Source: Styela clava
Taxonomy: Eukaryota > Chordata > Ascidiacea > Stolidobranchia > Styelidae
DNA: 64,000 bases
Assembly (NCBI RefSeq): GCF_964204865.1
Contig: NC_135251.1
Coordinates: forward strand, 16,306,001 to 16,370,000
Direction: 5' to 3'
This document shows positions 58,196 through 64,000 of the stretch, piece by piece (position 1 is the stretch's first letter; the number at the start of each line of letters is the position of its first letter). The position numbers and the translations under genes are program-made. The notes beneath the pieces were generated by a model. The model was given only the letters and a program-made list of their open reading frames with translations. It was not told the DNA's origin and ran no database searches.

Positions 58196-61100
58196 ATGAT
58201 GAGATTATTAGCCTTAATCGTTTTGGTGTTGGTGCTTGTGGCTGTAAATGCTGCTGAAAAGAAAAAAGGTCTTCAAATTGGAGTGAAGCACAAACCAGAA
58301 AATTGTAACAAAGATGAGACAAGGAAAGCGAAGAAGGGAGATGTCTTAGATATGCACTATACGGTAAAATATTCTTGTCTGATGTCTGAACCAAACTTAA
58401 AGCTTAGCTTCATTTGCTTCTTGTCTGGTTATTAATAGTTGAATAAAGAAGCTACAACTGACTACCATGTTATGGTAAGGACTTGATGAACCATTGCAAA
58501 TACCAGTAACAGGCACAATTATTAAATTTTTTTACGCAAATTTTTCTAAAATATTTCCCGCTAGTTATCTAACATCAGCATTAGTCATAGTCAAGTTTAT
58601 TTTTTTCCATTCAGTGAAAAAAGTTAACATGCAAAATTAAGACGAAAAAATAATATTGAATACACATTTTACTGGGGAGGGGAAGCCGCGGGGCACCAAA
58701 GCTGGCTATCAAGCAGCGACACCCAAAAGCATTAACTCATGCTTCAACTCTATGCGTGCTTCAACTCTATGCGTGTGCTGGGGCTTTTCTCCCTTTTACT
58801 TTTTGATGCCAGCTAGACAAGAGATGTGATTATGAAACAAGGTCTCCATACACTCAATATTTATGTATCCAAGAATAACATGAAAAATACTCCAACTGGA
58901 CCGGCCCTGGAACAAATATATTGATCGAATAGATTAATTAAAATAGAGGTTTGCTTCATTTTTGCATTTATTTTTAGGGAACTCTTGAAGATGGTACAAA
59001 ATTTGATAGTTCTGTTGATCGCGACCAGCCGTTTACTTTCACACTAGGTGTAGGACAGGTTATTAAAGGATGGGACCAAGGACTACTTGGGTAAGACGAG
59101 TCTATTTTGATGTCTTAATTTTTATAATATATGGCCAGACTGTATATTACCAATGCGATGAACATAAGAAGAGCGTGGAGTCAGTAAACATTACTTGTCT
59201 CCTACTGAGTCAATTGAGGATGACTTCAAAAAACTCTCTACGACAGTGGTTCCCAAACTGTGGGTGCGACCCTGGGTGGGATTGCCTTATTCTGTTAAAC
59301 ATGCTCACAAGTGAATATGATTTGAAAGTTGGAAAGTGATATTTGTGCTGGTCGACGAGTATTAGTAAATGTAATTGAGTACTGTTACGAGCCCCAACAA
59401 TATTTGTCTATTTTGTAGCTTTTTTGATCGTGTTACATCCAAATTAGTAGTTCATTATCCTTAGCTTTTTCTTTTCTTCCATGAGTAACTGCACTGCAGC
59501 CTAAACAAACTGTCCCACTCGCTGGTACGTGGACCGGATTTTTTGCCAGGCTGCGAGAAATTATGTTGGTTTGTTATTTTGTATCAATGTAGCCGCTTGG
59601 TTATACAATATAAAAGGCAAAGATGCTTTATTTGGCAATTGGCCCTTAATTAGGTGTTTGACAAGAATGGTATTGATTGCCAGGCAATGTCTTGACCGAG
59701 TAAACACACTTCAGATTTCGATGATTATCGTATTTAGAGGTTTCATACATAATTTCGAAGCGTTCCAAGCAGTCAACACAAAACCACAACAAATTATAGC
59801 ATAATAAAAGGCACCTAATAAAATGTAATCCTGTACACCAGGCCTGCACAACTCAAATTACCACGAGGGCCGCAAGCATAAATCTGAAGGCCCGGCGGGC
59901 CGCAAACTTTGCCACATACATATTTAACAAGCTGAACTAAAATCAAAATAATATTGTGAAACAGTTAAATTTAATGAATCACTTTCATTACTGGGGAACT
60001 TAAAAATATAAAGAATCTTATTTTCTTGAGTAAAACCAAGGTAGGCCCTACAGTATTTTTGCATAGGAGATGGCAAATATGTATTTAATGGTTCATCTAC
60101 CTTGAAAACCCATCCTTCATTTTCAATATTTCTTTTTCATTAGAATTAGGTATTGCATGTTGCAGTATAAACTGACTGCAGGAAAATATTCTACTCAGGT
60201 TCAGATTTGTAAAATCGTCCCAAATATATGTATGACAAGTTATTTAGTCATATCTACCATTATTGAATATTTCCATTGTAGCTAGACAAACAATCCGTTT
60301 AGTAGCAATAGGTCTTCCTCTGTTGTACTTTTTTGACTGGTAAATTACATTTTTCTACAAAATCTGCTCCAATTTATTTGAAATTTTACAGTAAATAGCA
60401 AAATCTTTTGTGCGAAAATTTCTGCACCATTCATAAATGAAAGAATTTTTTTTAAGTTCTAAATTTGAATCAAAGAAGAAACTTCAGTTTCATAAACTGC
60501 TAGTAAAAATAATGGGGTTATTAATAGGTTGCTAATATGCACTGATGGGTGTGAGATTGTATACCGATATTGTTTTATGCGTGATCCAGTCAGATCAGGT
60601 TTTCCCAAACTGGGGAGCGAGGGGTCGAGCAACGATTTTAAGGGGTTGAGAAGGGCACACCAATTTCGAATATGATCGGAGTAGCGGTGCGCTTGCATAA
60701 CAATGCCGGCTTTGATTGTTAGACTCGAGAAGTGGCGTGTTTCCAAATCACCCGCGGGCCGCACAGAAGTATCTAGCAGGCCGCATGTTGTGCAGGCCTG
60801 CTGTACACATTCTTCCTATTTTACTTTCTTATCAATAATGAAGCAATCTGTAACATTGAACTCTAAAAGACACTGTTGGAATATACCAAATAAGATTTCA
60901 AATTTATGTATATTTAGAAGAAATCTTACTATTTCTGAAATATCACACTTCTATACAATCTACCGCGTTTTATAAAGTCTGCTGCCTATGTTTTTCCAAG
61001 GAACCGTTATAATTCTGATCTAGGAGAACTTTACACCGTGGCTTAGCTTCCATACGATGCCATATGTTATCAAATCTTCTGAGGATTCCCTGTTTTTCCG

Positions 61101-61517
61101 AAGCATTGCCGAACTCCTTCATATATTTTTTGAGCCAACTATAAAAAGTCAAGGTTACTGAATTTTCTTATATTTTCAGCATGTGCGAAGGAGAGAAAAG
61201 AAAATTAAAAATACCGTCCGATCTTGGTAAGAATTTGCTTCACAAAAATTTATAAATCAACAATTAATAAAACACAAATAATGATATTTATATGCATTGC
61301 AGGGTATGGTGACCGTGGATCTCCACCAAAGATACCTGGTAAGTAAGGAGTCGCAGGCAGTCTTGAAAGGGTCAATGGAAAACATAATGTGAAAATCAGA
61401 TCAAATTTTAACAACTTGTTCAAGCTAAATAATCACAAGAGGTTTTTTGTTTTAGGTGGTGCCACGCTCATATTTGAGGTTGAACTTCTCAAAATCAAAG
61501 GAAAGTCTGAACTGTAG
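58196..61517 (+). CDS. FKBP2: FKBP-type peptidyl-prolyl isomerase of the ER lumen (FKBP2)
   Basis: Five coding exons: 58196-58363, 58978-59090, 61180-61226, 61303-61338, 61456-61517. They total 426 nt in frame, giving 141 residues, against 142 for human FKBP2. The N terminus [19 protein letters not shown] is a signal peptide. The FKBP fold follows: [65 protein letters not shown] and [19 protein letters not shown]. The residues that line the FK506/substrate pocket in this family (Tyr of HYT, Phe and Asp of KFD, Val-Ile and Trp of VIKGW, Tyr of GYG, Phe of IFEVEL) are all present, so isomerase activity is expected. The C terminus KSEL resembles an ER-retrieval tetrapeptide. Two adjacent ATGs (58196, 58199) are possible starts. 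Intron 2 carries hAT-like insertions. Confidence 0.95.
59244..59420. mobile_element. hAT-like 5' end fragment in FKBP2 intron 2
   Basis: CAGTGGTTCCCAAACTGTGG followed by GTGCGACCCTGGGTGGG is a typical hAT-family left end. No matching right end is visible before the next element, so the right boundary is a guess. Confidence 0.4.
59839..60800. mobile_element. hAT-like element in FKBP2 intron 2
   Basis: A 962-bp element with ends CAGGCCTGCACAAC and GTTGTGCAGGCCTG and a perfect 8-bp duplication CTGTACAC (59831-59838 and 60801-60808). GGGCCGC-rich subterminal stretches occur at both ends. Around 60595-60700 a TTTTCCCAAACTGGGGAGCG stretch resembles a scrap of another hAT family, possibly a nested insertion. 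No complete transposase frame. Confidence 0.92.
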
Positions 61518-61545
61518 TTAATCCAAACTATGCCAGAGTTGACCA

Positions 61546-61551
61546 AATAAA
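61546..61551 (+). terminator. Poly(A) signal of FKBP2
   Basis: AATAAA 28 bases after the FKBP2 stop codon, followed by a TGTCTGTCTTGTCTTG stretch that could serve as the downstream GU-rich element. Confidence 0.65.
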
Positions 61552-61983
61552 TGTCTGTCTTGTCTTGAAAAATTCATCCATGTCCTATCATAAAAATGCT
61601 GCAATAAAAGTGCTGGTCGACTACAAAAGACTGATTTTTGTGTGGACTCCTACAGTTTTGGGTTTCAGGTGTTCGATGGTATTACAGATTTGCACAGATT
61701 CATTACTATATAAGCTCGTGCGCACACCAGGTGATGTACCGTGTATCAGCTAGGGTTACAAGGTAAATTACATTGCAGTTATTTCAATAAACTGCCTTTT
61801 AGCATCTGGGTCACAAATTCGATTTCACATCTCAACATATATATACCGGTATGTATATTATTGTATCGAAAAATCTGCTTTTTGAAATATTTAATTTTAT
61901 TGGTATCACTAATGCAGACCGTCGATTAGATGGGTGAATTACTAAAATCTATATGCTGATATCGCAGGAGGACCATCTATGTC

Positions 61984-62333
61984 AGGAGTCGGCAACCCCT
62001 GGCACGCGTGCATTTTACATGACACGCCAAGTGATTTGAGGCGCACGTGGAATCAGTGTATAAGCTTGTGAGATTGCGAACTGAATTGCCAACAGAAAAT
62101 GATGTAATAAATTTATATAGTCCCGATATTACAGGGTTGAGCAAGGAAAAGAAAGAACGAGGATCTCATTATAAGCGAGTCTTCTGATTGTATTAGACTT
62201 TGTCCAATAAAAGTATTAAAATAAATTTAATCTTCCATTTGCTTACTATTCTTATAAGGTAGTTGAAAAGGCAAACCAAACACATAAAAAATTTTGGCAT
62301 GCGAAGCTGCGTACGAAAGGTTGCCGACCCCTG
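61984..62333. mobile_element. hAT-like element downstream of FKBP2
   Basis: A 350-bp element with ends CAGGAGTCGGCAACCC and GGTTGCCGACCCCTG and a perfect 8-bp duplication ATCTATGT (61976-61983 and 62334-62341). GGCACGCG and GCATGCGAAGC subterminal stretches. No coding frame. Confidence 0.92.
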
Positions 62334-62891
62334 ATCTATGTCATACCTAGATCAGGTACATTAAATCTCGCTATAATATCTGCGATGGAAATTTATTAGT
62401 TAAATCTGTCAAACGTTGTTTAATGATGACCATGACCGCATCATATTTAAGTAAATTCTAAATAATGAAATTAAAAAAGAAAAAGTTGACATTATTCTCA
62501 TGATATAGATAAAAAATAAACCATCTAATATTAGCAAAGCAAGCAATCATTTATTGCTCTCCTTGCTTAATTGAAGATCAGGATTTGCATGAGCTAAGGA
62601 TCTCAAAAATAGTAATAAGCTTCATCAGCAGGGATGCAAGTATTTGAACCATGATTCAGCAATAATAATATAAAATTTATTAACTTTCAGTCAACTAACT
62701 ATGGAATTTTAAAACTGTGATACATATTATACACAAGTCATAATCTTGGGGTAGCTACCAAAACAAGGCAGACAACATGAATAAATCAAGTTAGCTTCAA
62801 AGAGTATTCAACAAACAATTATTCAAAATAACATAAGTAGAATCATATTGATTAGTACTTCTGATGCATGCCAGAAGAATACACAATTTTT

Positions 62892-63082
62892 TGCGCTCCT
62901 GAAGTATGTGTACCAATATGGAGTTAACTAATTTTGTTCGCCTTCTTTACATCAAGTTGTGTAAAGGGACTGAAACCTATGGGCAGGGGGTATTTTCATT
63001 TGGCTAACACAGACAGTCCCCGAACTAAAGAAAATCAGAATAAAATTATGGCCTAACCTGGTACACATACTAAGGGAGTACC
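62892..63082. mobile_element. MITE with long inverted ends (family C), second copy
   Basis: A shorter, diverged relative of 15377-15613: left GCTCCTGAAGTATGTGTACCA, right GGCCTAACCTGGTACACATA then GGGAGTACC. The flanking octamers CAATTTTT and CAATTTTC agree at 7 of 8 positions. The interior differs from the first copy. Confidence 0.75.
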
Positions 63083-63418
63083 CAATTTTCAGCATATTCA
63101 TATGGAATATATATATATAAAACCAGTGGTGGGATTCATGAGGGCGCTCAAATATGTTCTAAGAATGGTGCGGTAATCAGCATACCCATTTTTTTTAAAC
63201 CTTATTCAATGTGTAATGTACGATACAAAAGCAGACCTCTACGTAAAAATTTTGAATCCCACAACTGTATATAACCTCTAAGTTAACTCAAAATTGTCCA
63301 TCTCAGTTTTCATGGCTGTGTCATCATTTTTGATCGCCATAGTTCAGACTGCAAAACTCATCGCACTAAATTATCATATGATTAAAACAAAATAACCTAA
63401 TGATGCTTTATCATGTTC

Positions 63419-63787
63419 TCAATTAACCGCAGGTATAGGCAAATTAATTTCCTCAGTCTGATTACTGATTTCATTCTTTTTTAAATCAGTTTCAGTCAAA
63501 TTCTTCTCGCTTATCATATTTTCTGCGGTCACTTTACTGAGTAACTGAATATCAGCGTCCGTGTCTCGTTCACACCCTTCTTCTTCTGTGGGTGGGGCAA
63601 CGCTTGTAGCTAGAGTGCCATAGTCAGGCATTGAGCTACCTAGAAGTTTTTCTCGGAATGGCCCATCAAGAGCAAAGTTGTAACAGAACTCTTGACATGA
63701 TTCAAGTACTCTTCTTGTTTCTCTTTGCATCCGAATTGCTAATTTCATTCTCTCTGACACTTCAGGATTTGAGAATATTTCTTCTTC
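63419..63787 (-). CDS. Last coding exon of an unrecognised gene (continues off the right edge or further right)
   Basis: On the minus strand an acceptor (TTTGTAG) at 63788-63794 opens a 123-codon frame, phase 0, that ends at a stop at 63419. It encodes EEEIFSNPEVSERMKLAIRM, then a basic/aromatic helix-like segment (QRETRRVLESCQEFCYNF), GPFREKLLGSSMPDYGTLATSVAPP, and a polar acidic tail ending NLPIPAVN. I do not recognise the family. The first ~65 residues look conserved-domain-like (few low-complexity stretches), the rest disordered. Upstream exons are not identifiable in the 200 bp to the window edge. It could be a false exon, but the clean acceptor and long open frame in AT-rich DNA argue for a real one. 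Confidence 0.55.
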   Translation of the reverse strand, partial: EEEIFSNPEVSERMKLAIRMQRETRRVLESCQEFCYNFALDGPFREKLLGSSMPDYGTLATSVAPPTEEEGCERDTDADIQLLSKVTAENMISEKNLTETDLKKNEISNQTEEINLPIPAVN

Positions 63788-64000
63788 CTACAAACGACAA
63801 TAGGCACATATTGACCAGTCATATGATAGAAAATGCACCTTGACAGAAAATTCTCACATTGATAACATACCTATGAACAAACAATCCATTCAATTAAGTG
63901 TGGTTCGCAACCAATGGCTCTAATCAATCAGATTTCCATTTTTTCCTAATCTATTGAGTCAAGGGTGTGCGACCAAATGCGACCCGCAATGCAAATTTTA
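63788..64000. other. Right edge: intron of the last gene with a repeat scrap
   Basis: Intronic by inference. From about 63900 the sequence GTGGTTCGCAACCAATGGC and later GTGTGCGACCAAATGCGACC resembles the start of another hAT-like element cut off by the window. Confidence 0.35.

Larger units (their letters stand above)
61518..63418. other. Spacer between FKBP2 and the right-edge gene
   Basis: Two convergent genes end here. It holds the FKBP2 poly(A) signal (61546-61551), a hAT-like element (61984-62333), a second family-C MITE (62892-63082) and an AT dinucleotide run near 63102-63118. No coding exon is recognised. Confidence 0.6.

Noticed and set aside
60459-60764. A 101-codon minus-strand gene in FKBP2 intron 2
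   Set aside because: It is entirely inside the hAT-like element 59839-60800 and has no recognisable domain.

Overview
This window is AT-rich, intron-containing animal nuclear DNA. It carries seven recognisable protein genes plus the 3' end of an eighth, separated and interrupted by many short DNA transposons and tRNA-derived SINEs. All splice junctions given were read by eye from GT/AG signals, reading-frame continuity and resemblance to the known vertebrate proteins. The gene set (golgin-245, RAB3GAP2, IARS2, RPP21, KLHDC4, WASHC2, FKBP2) is metazoan. A marine invertebrate deuterostome, perhaps an ascidian tunicate, is my best guess from the overall look of the genome and its SINE/hAT repeats. 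The sequence alone does not prove this.

Layout. 1-365: leader region with a SINE copy. 366-6479 (+): intronless CDS for golgin-245 (GOLGA4-like). 9878-33667 (+): RAB3GAP2, 29 coding exons, 1,569 codons before the stop. Its introns are packed with SINE fragments and hAT-type elements. 35204-45662 (-): IARS2, 15 coding exons, 991 codons before the stop, tail-to-tail with RAB3GAP2. 46266-46778 (-): RPP21, one exon. 47217-48926 (-): KLHDC4, one exon. 48927-52474: repeat-rich spacer with two copies of a long-armed foldback element and an intact-looking SINE. 52475-56446 (+): WASHC2/FAM21, one exon. 58196-61517 (+): FKBP2, five exons. 63419-63787 (-): last coding exon of an unrecognised gene that continues past the right edge.

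Function. Several products act in endomembrane traffic: golgin-245 tethers at the trans-Golgi, RAB3GAP2 is the partner subunit of the Rab3 GAP/Rab18 GEF, WASHC2 is the WASH-complex tail at endosomes, and FKBP2 is an ER-lumen prolyl isomerase. IARS2 charges mitochondrial tRNA-Ile and RPP21 is a tRNA-processing RNase P subunit. I see no operon-like functional grouping. The RAB3GAP2/IARS2 tail-to-tail pair is the arrangement I recall from human chromosome 1q41, so it may be an ancient linkage.

Most notable points: a 144-nt in-frame extra exon with a bipartite basic motif at a conserved splice site in RAB3GAP2; a sharp split between intronless and intron-rich neighbours; several families of short elements with exact or near-exact 8-bp target duplications, one inserted into a SINE; and an acceptor-like AG just upstream of the ATG in all four plus-strand genes, which could mean 5'UTR introns or spliced-leader trans-splicing.
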